Assembly: GCF_004217045.1 (NCBI RefSeq) | Contig: NZ_SGXM01000013.1 | Coordinates: 1-64,000 of the forward strand | Source: Cupriavidus agavae | GTDB lineage: Bacteria > Pseudomonadota > Gammaproteobacteria > Burkholderiales > Burkholderiaceae | DNA: 64,000 nt | Direction: 5' to 3' | Part shown: one piece after another, positions 35,605-42,670 of the stretch | Layout of the letters: every line of letters starts with the position of its first letter | Position numbering within the stretch: the first letter of the stretch is position 1 | The notes under the pieces: model-generated | Seen by the model: only the letters and a program-made list of their open reading frames with translations | Databases searched by the model: none | Told to the model about the DNA's origin: nothing | Made by a program: the position numbers and the translations under genes

Positions 35605-37155
35605 TCAAGCAGCCTCCGCGATGGCACCTTGCGACAGGCGCGCACGCGCGTAGTCGAGCGTGCCATCCTTGGCGCGAAGCGGACGCGAGACGCGCTTGAC
35701 GGGATCGTGGATCCAGTAGCGCTTCGCACTGCCCCGCTGCTCGTCCAGCAGCTGCGAGAAGCCTGCGTCGATACAGAAGTCGACGTACTCGCGACCATTC
35801 ATGGCCTGCCCCGTCTCGAGCCGATAGGTGGTCCCCTCGGCGCGCGACTTGGCTTCGGCAATGACGCGTTCGGCACGCTGACGAGCCTTTGCATCGGCCT
35901 CCTGCGTTTCCCATTCGGCCTGCTCGGCCTCGGAGAACCCGCACAGATCGAACAGCTGACGTCGCCGTACGGCCGCCGTGCATTGCAGGACGTCAATACC
36001 GAGTTCGTCACGCAGAGCGCGCTTGGACTCCGTGTTCCAGTCCTTGGGGCTGTCGAAGATATGGAGAACCACCGCAACGTTGCGTTCCAGAACGGCCAGC
36101 GCGACGCGGTTGGCCCAGTCGAACCCATACGCGAGGCGTTGAGCCGCCGCCGCTTTGGTCTGCCAGTCAAACTCCCGCTGGCTGATCTGCAATGCCGCGC
36201 GATCGACTTCGGCCTTGTGCACGGCTTCCTTGTAACTACGATCGGCAATGAGAGTGTGAATTCTCGCTGCCAGCGGGGTGGCCGGCTGTGCGGGCTCTGC
36301 TGCAACGGCCTTGGACGTCGAAAGCGTTCGCGATGGCAGGACGCCCGCCGCGTACAGCGCGTCGTCGACGTGGACGTAGTTGCCGTCTTCGGGCACATTG
36401 CGCAACGCCGCGAGCAGCTTGCCCGCGTTGTACGAGGTGATCTCGAGCTTCTCGGCGCGCATGGTCTGGCAGAGCGCTTGCAACACGCTGGGTGACAATG
36501 CGCCGCGCAGCGCCGGCACCTCGATTAGCGGTCGCATCCACGGCTCGGAGCGCGCGTAGTGCGGGTGATCGCGATAGGTGTTGATGATGCATTCGCGCAG
36601 CTTGTCGCCACGCAGCAATGCATAGGCCACATGGACTTCGTGCCGACAATTCGGAGGCGCGCTCGGGCGGTACAGCGGCCCGTTCGTGCCATAGCCGAAG
36701 CGCCGGACGAACTCACCGCAGACGAACTGTGTGACGTCGAAAGGCCCCTGCTCTTCGAAAAGATCCACGGTCTCGAATAGCGGGCCGGCATCGTTGCCCG
36801 ACATGTCGATGGCTTCTTCGGGAAAGTACGCCAGGCGGCCAGCGGCCACCACGGCGCCCCACGCTGCGCGGCTCATCTCGTGCGGACGCAGAACTTTGCC
36901 GCCCACACGCACGATGAAGCGATCGACCTCATCCAGTACCAGAGTAAGGATCGCCCGTCGAGTGCCTGGCGGACGAACAGCGAACTTGCCGGTTGCCAAC
37001 CGCTCAACGGGAATCGTGCCCCGTTCGACATGGCGTACGGCAATGTCTTCAACGCGGGGCAGGACTTTGCCGTCACGCTCGTCGTTCAGGTATTGAAGCA
37101 CGCCGGCCAGCGTCGTGCGATGCTCGGCGCGTTCGCCGATGTGGATGACATACAT
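35605..37155 (-). CDS. Large unknown backbone protein
   Basis: 516 residues from the ATG at 37155, which is the first ATG after the leader hairpin; the frame is open further upstream but that part is the leader itself. No domain is recognised. The N-terminal third reads like a globular domain (YVIHIGERAEHRTTLAGVLQ, RRAILTLVLDEVDRFIVRV). The C-terminal half is helical with charged repeats (QADAKARQRAERVI-type). No membrane segment. Closed by a terminator; probably co-transcribed with the gene at 37268-37657. Confidence 0.72.
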   Translation of the reverse strand: MYVIHIGERAEHRTTLAGVLQYLNDERDGKVLPRVEDIAVRHVERGTIPVERLATGKFAVRPPGTRRAILTLVLDEVDRFIVRVGGKVLRPHEMSRAAWGAVVAAGRLAYFPEEAIDMSGNDAGPLFETVDLFEEQGPFDVTQFVCGEFVRRFGYGTNGPLYRPSAPPNCRHEVHVAYALLRGDKLRECIINTYRDHPHYARSEPWMRPLIEVPALRGALSPSVLQALCQTMRAEKLEITSYNAGKLLAALRNVPEDGNYVHVDDALYAAGVLPSRTLSTSKAVAAEPAQPATPLAARIHTLIADRSYKEAVHKAEVDRAALQISQREFDWQTKAAAAQRLAYGFDWANRVALAVLERNVAVVLHIFDSPKDWNTESKRALRDELGIDVLQCTAAVRRRQLFDLCGFSEAEQAEWETQEADAKARQRAERVIAEAKSRAEGTTYRLETGQAMNGREYVDFCIDAGFSQLLDEQRGSAKRYWIHDPVKRVSRPLRAKDGTLDYARARLSQGAIAEAA

Positions 37156-37178
37156 GGGTGGCTCCGATACGGAGCATG

Positions 37179-37209
37179 CCCCATCGGGGACATGCCCCGA
37201 GAGGGTTGG
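37179..37209 (-). promoter_or_regulatory. Leader hairpin before the gene at 37155
   Basis: Minus-strand CCC...CGGGGCATGTCCCCG...GGG: inner CGGGG/CCCCG, outer CCCT/GGGG, about 24 bases before the ATG. Confidence 0.6.
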
Positions 37210-37267
37210 AAGAGATCCGGACCCACCGCCGTGCGGGCTGGGCCCGCTTAGGGTTCGAAGAGAATGC

Positions 37268-37657
37268 TCAGGCAATGGCCGCCATGCGCCGCGCCGGTCT
37301 GCCACGGCTGGCCACGACTCGTGCTGCGGCGATCTGCGACAGCAAGTCGGCATCGAGAATGCGCCAGACTTCGCCACGGCCCATGCCGACTTGGTTCCAG
37401 CGTCCGGTTGGCACAAACTTGCCAGTGGCAAGAAGGGCCGCCTTCAGATCTTGCGGCAGATTCCAGTCGGCCGAGACAAGGATCTCGTCATCGGCCAGCG
37501 CGGCGTCGGGCAGATTGACCGACAAGACACCGTAAGGCATCTCGTCGTCGGCGCAGACCAGCGAGATGGCTGCACGAAGGTTTGTGGAATAGACGCTGGC
37601 ACGAAGCAGTACGCCAGCGGGATAGCTGGCCAGGCCTGCGCCATAAATTTGATCCAT
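37268..37657 (-). CDS. Unknown protein, possibly DUF4313-like
   Basis: 129 residues. AAAGGAG 8 bases before the ATG sets the start. The block EMPYGVLSVNLPDAALADDEI followed by a TGR segment recalls plasmid proteins of the DUF4313 type, but the match is loose. No signal peptide. The reading frame is open upstream without a stop into the gene starting at 38368 (see that entry), although a terminator and a leader hairpin lie between. Confidence 0.65.
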   Translation of the reverse strand: MDQIYGAGLASYPAGVLLRASVYSTNLRAAISLVCADDEMPYGVLSVNLPDAALADDEILVSADWNLPQDLKAALLATGKFVPTGRWNQVGMGRGEVWRILDADLLSQIAAARVVASRGRPARRMAAIA

Positions 37658-38368
37658 CGGGATACTCCTTTGGTGGGGAGACGTCCCGACGGGACGGCGC
37701 CCGTGTGGGAGGAAAAACGAAAAAACGCACCCTGAGGTGCCTTCAAGCGGTGAGCCGACGAATCGGCTCCTGAGAAGGGATTGCCTCAGCCGTTGCGGTC
37801 GAGATCCTCGAGCATGCGCTGGCGATCGGCATTGCGTTGAACCCACATGCCGAACGCGGCCAAACACAAGGCAAAACCAAGAACAAATGGTCCAAACATC
37901 CTTTTCTCCTTTCGCCAAGACTGCTCCTAGCGCAAATAGTACAGCAGCACCGAGGAGTAGGCACGCCGCGTTAATCACGACTGTTGCATTGATCGATTGC
38001 ACGCCGGCAACGTATCCAGCGCAGCCAACGGAGCAGGCCGCGGATAGCGTATGGTAATAGCGACCATATGCCTGCATCTGGTCCTTGGTTGGGTTAGTAA
38101 GGGCGTCGGCCAACCGACTGAGCCAACCGTCGCCGGTGGCATGCTCGGTGTCGAGCCGATACACAGCGTCCTCCATGTGCACCAGCGGAACGGAACTGCC
38201 CCTTTGATGGGCCACGAGGGCATATCCCTCTCCGGCATCAACCGCAGTTGTGACACGTACCGCCATCCGCTTGGGAAGCTCGACAGTGTCATCCTTATGC
38301 AGCGTGGCAAACGCTGTGGTTTCTTCTCCGGAAGTGGATTTGAACGTAACCTTAATCAGTTGACTCAT
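37268..38368 (-). CDS. Membrane protein frame lacking a stop before the next gene
   Basis: From the ATG at 38368 a protein starts MSQLIKVTFKSTSGEE and contains two hydrophobic helices (about residues 106-125 and 130-151, ending LFALGAVLAKG). The frame then runs on, without a stop, across the small membrane gene, a terminator and a leader hairpin into the ATG at 37657 and ends with that gene at 37268. From about residue 155 to 237 the codons lose the G/C bias in third position, so this stretch is probably not natural coding. I expect the real first protein to end near residue 153, its stop lost by an indel or by mutation. Confidence 0.45.
   Translation of the reverse strand: MSQLIKVTFKSTSGEETTAFATLHKDDTVELPKRMAVRVTTAVDAGEGYALVAHQRGSSVPLVHMEDAVYRLDTEHATGDGWLSRLADALTNPTKDQMQAYGRYYHTLSAACSVGCAGYVAGVQSINATVVINAACLLLGAAVLFALGAVLAKGEKDVWTICSWFCLVFGRVRHVGSTQCRSPAHARGSRPQRLRQSLLRSRFVGSPLEGTSGCVFSFFLPHGRRPVGTSPHQRSIPMDQIYGAGLASYPAGVLLRASVYSTNLRAAISLVCADDEMPYGVLSVNLPDAALADDEILVSADWNLPQDLKAALLATGKFVPTGRWNQVGMGRGEVWRILDADLLSQIAAARVVASRGRPARRMAAIA
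37684..37710 (-). promoter_or_regulatory. Leader hairpin before the gene at 37657
   Basis: Minus-strand TCCCACACGGGC then GCCGTCCCGTCGGGA: inner ACGGG/CCCGT, outer CCC/GGG. It ends 27 bases before the ATG. Confidence 0.6.
37719..37743 (-). terminator. Terminator behind the 37-residue membrane protein
   Basis: GGCACCTCAGGGTGC followed by TTTTTT on the minus strand. It lies inside the in-frame readthrough zone between the two neighbouring genes. Confidence 0.75.
37786..37899 (-). CDS. 37-residue single-span membrane protein
   Basis: Short gene with a very strong ribosome-binding site (AAAGGAG, 6 bases before the ATG). It codes for one hydrophobic helix (FVLGFALCLAAFGMWV, residues 5-20) and a charged tail ending LEDLDRNG. 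It overlaps the longer open frame from 38368 in a different frame. G/C-rich third positions in its second half support coding. Function unknown; such peptides often modulate larger membrane partners. Confidence 0.6.
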   Translation of the reverse strand: MFGPFVLGFALCLAAFGMWVQRNADRQRMLEDLDRNG

Positions 38369-38380
38369 GGCGTCTTCCTT

Positions 38381-38764
38381 TCAACCACGACGCCCCGCCA
38401 CCACGCGAAGCGTGGCGACGAGAGTTGCGTAGCCCTGGTCGCTGGACAACGATTCGACGGCGACAGCGTTCTCGCGGCCACCGGTCCAATCGTCACGGTT
38501 GCGACAAGTCCGATAAGACATGAGCACGCCGCCTTCCGCGCCGGCGGGATGCTTGATCTCCACGAGCAACGAGTCGGTATGCAGCGCGAACACGTCGACC
38601 TCGCGGCGACGCTGACGATGCTCCCGGATCGTGAAATCACGTGGGCGCAACGCCATGTCTCCGGCAACGCGGCGCAGCACGCGGCAAGCATCACGACGGA
38701 TCGCCTGGCATGCCGCGGTGTTGGTCGACGGATGTCGACGGGCAAAAGATTTGGGGATTTTCAT
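38381..38764 (-). CDS. Unknown backbone protein
   Basis: 127 residues, basic N-terminus (MKIPKSFARRHPSTN), then a compact domain with VDVFALHTDSLLVEIKHPAG. No recognised family. It is the first gene behind dyad site 4 and its leader hairpin, 13 bases before the gene starting at 38368. Confidence 0.62.
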   Translation of the reverse strand: MKIPKSFARRHPSTNTAACQAIRRDACRVLRRVAGDMALRPRDFTIREHRQRRREVDVFALHTDSLLVEIKHPAGAEGGVLMSYRTCRNRDDWTGGRENAVAVESLSSDQGYATLVATLRVVAGRRG

Positions 38765-38794
38765 GGATATCCTTGATAAGGACGGGACATCCTT

Positions 38795-38826
38795 CCCCAA
38801 AGGGACGATTGTCCCAGCTGGGTTGG
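38795..38826 (-). promoter_or_regulatory. Leader hairpin before the gene at 38764
   Basis: Minus-strand CCAACCCAGC then TGGGACAATCGTCCC then TTTGGGG: inner GGGAC/GTCCC, outer CCC/GGG. It ends 31 bases before the ATG. Confidence 0.6.
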
Positions 38827-38854
38827 TGGTCCGGACATGCCGGACAGGGTCGAT

Positions 38855-38867
38855 GCGTCAGAGACGC
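38855..38867. promoter_or_regulatory. GCGTC-AGA-GACGC dyad (site 4)
   Basis: Identical core to site 1 and nearly identical flanks to site 3 (GGGTCGAT left, GGGTAAAA right), 91 bases before the ATG at 38764. Confidence 0.72.
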
Positions 38868-38902
38868 GGGTAAAAGCGGCTTGCCGAAGCCCGGAGGCTT
38901 GG

Positions 38903-38947
38903 GCAAGCCCTTTCGGGCTTGCTAGAAGATGCCCCCCGCGAGGGGGG
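38903..38947 (-). terminator. Double hairpin behind the SlyB-like gene
   Basis: Two perfect stems, CCCCCC TCGC GGGGGG-type (38932-38947) and GCAAGCCC/GGGCTTGC (38903-38922), lie between the lipoprotein stop at 38983 and dyad site 4. T-poor, but likely a transcript end. Confidence 0.6.
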
Positions 38948-38982
38948 ATGGTGAAAGGAAATGGGGATCCATCCGGATCCCG

Positions 38983-39456
38983 TTAGCGCGAGAGGCGATA
39001 GTTGCCCGCTGCGGCGACCAGGTACAGCTGCTCACCGGTGGTGAACTGCTGGTCAGCGTCCTGGGTGACGACGATCTGGCGGCCATCCTCCTTGCGGACA
39101 ATGACCTCCACGCCGTTGCGGCGGTTCATGCGACTGGCAACCGCCTGGGCGGCCACGGACGACACGGTGCCGGACAGCGCGCCGGCAACATAACGACCAT
39201 TGCCACCGCCGATGACTCGGGCGCCGAGCAGACCGCCGACAACGGCGCCCACGATGCCCGGGACGCCGCTGTTGGCCGACGTGTAGCCATCGCTGTCGAC
39301 GATCGTGACCTGGCGGACGCGAACGACGGTAACGACTTCCACGGAGCCCGTGCGCAGCGCTTCCGAACTGCGATACGAATTCGGCGACGTCTGCTGAACA
39401 GCGCAGCCGGCAAACAGGGAGCAGGAGAGGAAAAGTGCGACGAAACGCTTGAACAT
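38983..39456 (-). CDS. SlyB-like glycine-zipper outer-membrane lipoprotein
   Basis: 157 residues. The signal peptide ends in a lipobox (SLFAGC, lipid-modified Cys18). A glycine-zipper membrane segment (VPGIVGAVVGGLLGARVIGG, about 66-85) and a C-terminal beta domain (EDGRQIVVTQDADQQF) complete the 17-kDa/SlyB pattern. These lipoproteins shape and stabilise the outer membrane. The start at 39456 is confirmed by the signal peptide. The transcript has its own promoter (39581-39609), dyad and leader hairpin. It is odd to find one in a plasmid-like backbone. Confidence 0.88.
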   Translation of the reverse strand: MFKRFVALFLSCSLFAGCAVQQTSPNSYRSSEALRTGSVEVVTVVRVRQVTIVDSDGYTSANSGVPGIVGAVVGGLLGARVIGGGNGRYVAGALSGTVSSVAAQAVASRMNRRNGVEVIVRKEDGRQIVVTQDADQQFTTGEQLYLVAAAGNYRLSR

Positions 39457-39486
39457 GATGGCCTCGAACGAAAAAAGGGCCAACAT

Positions 39487-39514
39487 GCCCACGGGCAGGA
39501 AGGCCCGTGGTGGG
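39487..39514 (-). promoter_or_regulatory. Leader hairpin of the SlyB-like gene
   Basis: Minus-strand CCCACCACGGGC-CTTCCT-GCCCGTGGGC: inner CACGGGC/GCCCGTG, followed by GGCC and six T closer to the gene. It could act as an attenuator. Confidence 0.65.
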
Positions 39515-39554
39515 AGAGAAAAAGCTGTCCGGCTATCCAACCGGAAGTGTCGAT

Positions 39555-39567
39555 GCGTCTGAGACGC
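39555..39567. promoter_or_regulatory. GCGTC-TGA-GACGC dyad (site 5)
   Basis: Core begins 13 bases downstream of the -10 box of the promoter at 39581-39609 on the minus strand, that is at about +7 of the transcript. Confidence 0.78.
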
Positions 39568-39580
39568 GATAGGTGCCGAA

Positions 39581-39609
39581 ATCTTAGCAGCGGAGGCGGC
39601 AATGATCAA
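39581..39609 (-). promoter_or_regulatory. Sigma70-type promoter of the SlyB-like gene
   Basis: Minus-strand TTGATC (39609-39604), 17-bp spacer, TAAGAT (39586-39581). Same -35 sequence and spacing as the ParB promoter at 46484-46512. Confidence 0.7.
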
Positions 39610-39636
39610 CCGGTTGATACGGCGGTTCCGGCACGC

Positions 39637-39975
39637 TTAGGTCAGGGCATCGAAATGGATCGCGCTTTCGGTCACGGTGATGCGAACCTGTTTGCAAGCC
39701 GAGTGCGCCAGCGCGCTGCGCAGGTGGGTCAACGGCAGGTGTTCGCCGAAGTCGTCGCCGCCAAATGCCAGGTAGGCGTTCTCGTAGAAGAGTGCATCCG
39801 TTCTCGGATCACAGCCGGCGAAATAGTAGAGGCACTGCTGCTCGGGCGCGGGCCCGGTGCTGAAGCCTACATAGGCACCGTGGTCCTTGGCGATGAAGAA
39901 CGATTCGGACTTCGCCGCCTCGCAGAACGAGACGAGAGACTGGGCTTGGTGACGGGTAAGGGTGATTTGCGGCAT
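39637..39975 (-). CDS. DUF3085 domain protein
   Basis: 112 residues from the ATG with AGGAG 6 bases upstream. The pattern ESFFIAKDHGAYVGF, YYFAGCDP and LAFGGDDFGEHLPL matches the DUF3085 family, found in plasmids and ICEs of Proteobacteria; its function is unknown. I recall, without being able to check, that a candidate structured RNA has been linked to DUF3085 genes, which fits the strong leader hairpin at 40002-40027. It follows the DUF5983 gene on the same strand. Confidence 0.75.
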   Translation of the reverse strand: MPQITLTRHQAQSLVSFCEAAKSESFFIAKDHGAYVGFSTGPAPEQQCLYYFAGCDPRTDALFYENAYLAFGGDDFGEHLPLTHLRSALAHSACKQVRITVTESAIHFDALT

Positions 39976-40001
39976 GTGCGCTCCTGGGTGAAGAGGCACA
40001 G

Positions 40002-40027
40002 ACCCGATGGGCTATGCCCCATTGGGT
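40002..40027 (-). promoter_or_regulatory. Leader hairpin of the DUF3085 gene
   Basis: Minus-strand ACCC-AA-TGGG...CCCA-TC-GGGT: two 4-bp stems separated by a 2x2 internal loop, apical GCATAG. The clearest example of the nested leader fold, ending 27 bases before the ATG. Confidence 0.7.
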
Positions 40028-40043
40028 GAGAGAACTGATGTGC

Positions 40044-40060
40044 CTGATCCTAGGGATCAG
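40044..40060. terminator. Perfect CTGATCC dyad between DUF5983 and DUF3085 genes
   Basis: CTGATCC-TAG-GGATCAG, 7-bp arms, 4 bases behind the DUF5983 stop. No T-run; possible processing or weak termination stem. Confidence 0.4.
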
Positions 40061-40064
40061 ATGA

Positions 40065-40325
40065 CTACCAATCGAAGACCGGCAATCCGGCAAGGCGATC
40101 CGCGTCTGCGTCGAATTGCAAAAGCGTGATGCCCAGCGCCATGACATAGCGCAGCACAGTGGCGAGATCGTCAGGGATGGGCTTACTGTCCGGTGCATCC
40201 GGGTCGACCACACGCACGAAGCAGCCAGCATCGGTTGCCGCGAGGAACGGATAGCTGGTGAAACCGCAAGCCGTAGCCTGGGTCACATGAGCCGTGGAAA
40301 GGGAGAGGCAGAAGTCGATGGTCAT
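40065..40325 (-). CDS. DUF5983 family protein
   Basis: 86 residues. LSTAHVTQATACGF, a central FVRVVDPDAP and a final PDDLATVLRYVMALG...LQFDADADRL pattern fit DUF5983, a small acidic family carried by conjugative elements; role unknown. The ATG at 40325 was chosen as the first after the leader hairpin; a longer open frame upstream is leader sequence. First gene behind dyad site 6. Confidence 0.78.
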   Translation of the reverse strand: MTIDFCLSLSTAHVTQATACGFTSYPFLAATDAGCFVRVVDPDAPDSKPIPDDLATVLRYVMALGITLLQFDADADRLAGLPVFDW

Positions 40326-40361
40326 ACCGTAGCCGTTGAAAGGAGACGGGACTTTCCATCG

Positions 40362-40389
40362 CCCGGCCGGGGAAGGAAGCCCCGGTGGG
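40362..40389 (-). promoter_or_regulatory. Leader hairpin of the DUF5983 gene
   Basis: Minus-strand CCCACC-GGGGCTTCCTTCCCC-GGCCGGG: inner GGGG/CCCC, outer CCC/GGG, 36 bases before the ATG. Confidence 0.63.
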
Positions 40390-40417
40390 AGTGGCCTGCA
40401 GCGGCAGGCTTGTCGAT

Positions 40418-40448
40418 GCGTCAATGACGCGAGAGATGCGTAATGATA
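40418..40448 (-). promoter_or_regulatory. GCGTC-AAT-GACGC dyad (site 6) with -10 box
   Basis: The dyad (40418-40430) starts 12 bases downstream of a good -10 box TATCAT (minus strand, 40448-40443). The -35 region overlaps the terminator of the ThiF gene and is poor, so a regulator or weak promoter is likely. Confidence 0.65.
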
Positions 40449-40460
40449 GCAGGACGCAAA

Positions 40461-40492
40461 AGAAAAAAGCCACTCCCGCGAAGGGAGTGGCT
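40461..40492 (-). terminator. Terminator of the PRTRC cassette
   Basis: Minus-strand GCCACTCCC-TTCGC-GGGAGTGGC followed by six T, directly behind the ThiF gene stop at 40495. It ends the long cassette transcript. Confidence 0.9.
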
Positions 40493-40494
40493 GG

Positions 40495-41298
40495 TTAAAC
40501 GGATGGACGCGGATGGCGTTTGGCGCGAGCCTTGGCTATGCCCAGCTTGTAGCCAAATCGCTCCCACGCCGCCGGATCCAGCGGCAGCGCGCTGGTGCGC
40601 CCTGTCGCCAGGTTCACAAACGCGCCACAGTACTGGAGCGTACCGGTTCGGAACAGCGTCCACAGCAGGTTGTAAGCCTGTACGGCGATCGCCTGATTGA
40701 TGACCAGCGACTGTTTCTGCAATGCGTCAGCCATCGAGCAGGACGGCGCGACGTCGGCCTTGTCTCCCTTCGGCTCCAGAAGCTCCGGATAGAGATCGCC
40801 GACGTGTGGCAACCGTTGCGCCGCCTTGCCGCGGACTTGGCCTAGTATGACCTGACCGCTATCCGCCTCGTTGCCGCAGTCCAGGTAGTAGCCGCCGGTG
40901 CCCCGCTTCATCGCGCCGACAATCGCCTTTCGGGCGCGCCGGGTATCGACGCAGCCGATCACCATATCGCAGACGAAACGGTCATCGCCCCCAACCTTCC
41001 GGGTCTGCGCTTCCCAGCGCGTACCCATTAGATTGTTAAGACGGTTCACGATCAGCGTGGCCTTGTACTGGCCCACGTCAACAGGATAGAAGCCTTGGCG
41101 GCCGACATTGGTCTCGCTGACGGTATCGTCATCGTAGACGGTGCAATCGATGCCGCCCGGGTGGCCGAGCTCCAGCATGGCGTGATGCAGCCTCGCCAGG
41201 TTGGGCAATAACGCGCTGCCGGTGCCACCTGCACCGACGACCGCCACCTTCCAGGCCCGGCTTGTCATGCTTGCGGGGATACGGTGCTCGAAGGTCAT
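40495..41298 (-). CDS. PRTRC system ThiF-family (E1-like) protein
   Basis: 267 residues. Rossmann ATP-binding motif VAVVGAGGTGSAL (18-30), the ThiF/E1 arginine-glutamine block ETNVGRQGFYPVDVGQYKA, and GCVDTRRAR follow in order. E1-like enzymes adenylate the C-terminus of a ubiquitin-like partner. Here the candidate partner is PRTRC protein C. The start overlaps the JAMM gene stop by 4 bases (ATGA), so the two are coupled; a longer upstream frame would only cover the JAMM gene. Last gene of the PRTRC cassette. No obvious conserved catalytic cysteine block is visible, so transfer beyond adenylation is uncertain. Confidence 0.9.
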   Translation of the reverse strand: MTFEHRIPASMTSRAWKVAVVGAGGTGSALLPNLARLHHAMLELGHPGGIDCTVYDDDTVSETNVGRQGFYPVDVGQYKATLIVNRLNNLMGTRWEAQTRKVGGDDRFVCDMVIGCVDTRRARKAIVGAMKRGTGGYYLDCGNEADSGQVILGQVRGKAAQRLPHVGDLYPELLEPKGDKADVAPSCSMADALQKQSLVINQAIAVQAYNLLWTLFRTGTLQYCGAFVNLATGRTSALPLDPAAWERFGYKLGIAKARAKRHPRPSV

Positions 41299-41936
41299 GC
41301 CAGCACCTCCTCGCGCGCCGCCGTGTACCACTCGTTCGGCACCCGTTCCACTGCCTCGAAGATCCCCTTGGCGCAAAGCCGCAGCGCCATCGAAGGCGCG
41401 TGGGCCGCGCAATTTCCGATCACAAACGCGAACTTCACGTCGTGGCGGTCATCCTCGTCATCGGTGGCAGAGAAGAAGGCCGGGTGATTGCCATGGGAAT
41501 GGCAATCGACCACCACTACATCGCCATCGGCCAGTACCGGGCGCTGATACTTCAGGTGCCCGCCACTGTGCTCGAGGATACCGACCGATACCAGGCGAAA
41601 CGCCCCGCTGGCGGCATTCCAGACGATCCACGCGCCCGTCTCCTTCGGATGGGCAGCGCGCGCCATGGCAGCAAACTCGCCGATCAACTCGCCAGGCACG
41701 CGGCCGCATTGCAGCTCCGTCTCTTCCGCCACATCGCCATAGGGAATCGGAGAGCGATGCTGGAAGGTTCCCAGCAGGCGTACAACGCGCAGCCAAGGCC
41801 GCACGATCTCCAGGAAGACGCCGTTGGCCGCGATGAGCAACCGCTCCCCGGGCCGCGCCATCGGCGCAAGCTGCCCGAAGCGCGGCACCATCACGGATGG
41901 AAACGACTGTTGCAGAGCAATGTCCGCAGGATGCAT
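41295..41936 (-). CDS. PRTRC system protein A (JAMM/MPN+ peptidase)
   Basis: 213 residues. The C-terminal half carries an exact JAMM zinc motif: Glu99 (PKETGAWI) and CHSHGNHPAFFSATD with His146, His148, Ser156 and Asp159 in the spacing HxH-x7-S-x2-D. This predicts an isopeptidase able to remove a ubiquitin-like tag. The N-terminal 90 residues are specific to PRTRC A. It lies one base behind protein B and overlaps ThiF, in the same operon as the E1-like and E2-like genes. Confidence 0.9.
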   Translation of the reverse strand: MHPADIALQQSFPSVMVPRFGQLAPMARPGERLLIAANGVFLEIVRPWLRVVRLLGTFQHRSPIPYGDVAEETELQCGRVPGELIGEFAAMARAAHPKETGAWIVWNAASGAFRLVSVGILEHSGGHLKYQRPVLADGDVVVVDCHSHGNHPAFFSATDDEDDRHDVKFAFVIGNCAAHAPSMALRLCAKGIFEAVERVPNEWYTAAREEVLA

Positions 41937-41937
41937 G

Positions 41938-42657
41938 TTACTTCTCCAGTTTGCCGGCGATCAGATCGGCCAGCGTGTTTTGCATGGGAACGAGGACTTG
42001 CTTCGGATAGTCGGTGAACTGACCATCGAGCATGTCCTGCCAGAAGGCGTACTCGCCGCGCTCGTAGGCAAGACGCTTGCCCCCGTGATTGGGATGGGTA
42101 AATGCCGACTTGAAGAAGCTGGCCTCCCACCCGTCGATGGATGCCACGTCGATCTGCTTGGGCACGTGAGCCGAGCCGATGCAGATTTTCCCGTGGTCCC
42201 AAGTGTTGAAGTACGGTGGCTCGAACAACGCCGAGTCCGGTACCGGCCGATCGTCGCCTTGCAATGCGAAGACGGCGAAACCGGCGTGCGACGCCTGAAA
42301 GACCAGTCCCGGGTGAGGTACCACCGCTGTGCGCTTGCCCAACTCCTTGCAGGAGAAGAACACTCGCCGCATCGCGGGTGGGCACCACCAAGTCACGGCG
42401 CTTGGGCTGATAGACAGAACGCTCGCCGGAAGAAACTCCCCCTTTGGCAGCGCATTCTGTGCAACCTCGCGCACGGCATGGATGAGCGCCATGCGATTGA
42501 GGGGCACGCCGGCGCCGATCACCGGGCGACCAGAGTCGTCCGGTTCGACACGATGGGCCGTGGCGTACGAGAACGAGCCCGGGGCGGTGCCGTAAAGCAA
42601 AATGGCCCCCTGGAGGACCACGTCATGCGACCGCGATGCGGTCAGGATGCTGGCCAT
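41938..42657 (-). CDS. PRTRC system protein B (prokaryotic E2-like family)
   Basis: 239 residues from the ATG with AGGAGG 5 bases upstream. The C-terminal half contains EPPYFNTWDHGKICIGS, where Asn151, His155 and Cys159 resemble the catalytic asparagine and cysteine region of E2 ubiquitin-conjugating enzymes. PRTRC B proteins are classed with a prokaryotic E2 family, so Cys159 is the expected thioester site. The N-terminal half is a variable beta-rich domain. It begins 13 bases behind protein F. Confidence 0.88.
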   Translation of the reverse strand: MASILTASRSHDVVLQGAILLYGTAPGSFSYATAHRVEPDDSGRPVIGAGVPLNRMALIHAVREVAQNALPKGEFLPASVLSISPSAVTWWCPPAMRRVFFSCKELGKRTAVVPHPGLVFQASHAGFAVFALQGDDRPVPDSALFEPPYFNTWDHGKICIGSAHVPKQIDVASIDGWEASFFKSAFTHPNHGGKRLAYERGEYAFWQDMLDGQFTDYPKQVLVPMQNTLADLIAGKLEK

Positions 42658-42670
42658 GTGGCCTCCTTTC

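Noticed and set aside
38929..40029. A 366-codon plus-strand frame over the SlyB-like and DUF3085 genes
   Set aside because: Opposite two good genes with ribosome-binding sites and recognised families; it also crosses a promoter, a dyad and two leader hairpins.
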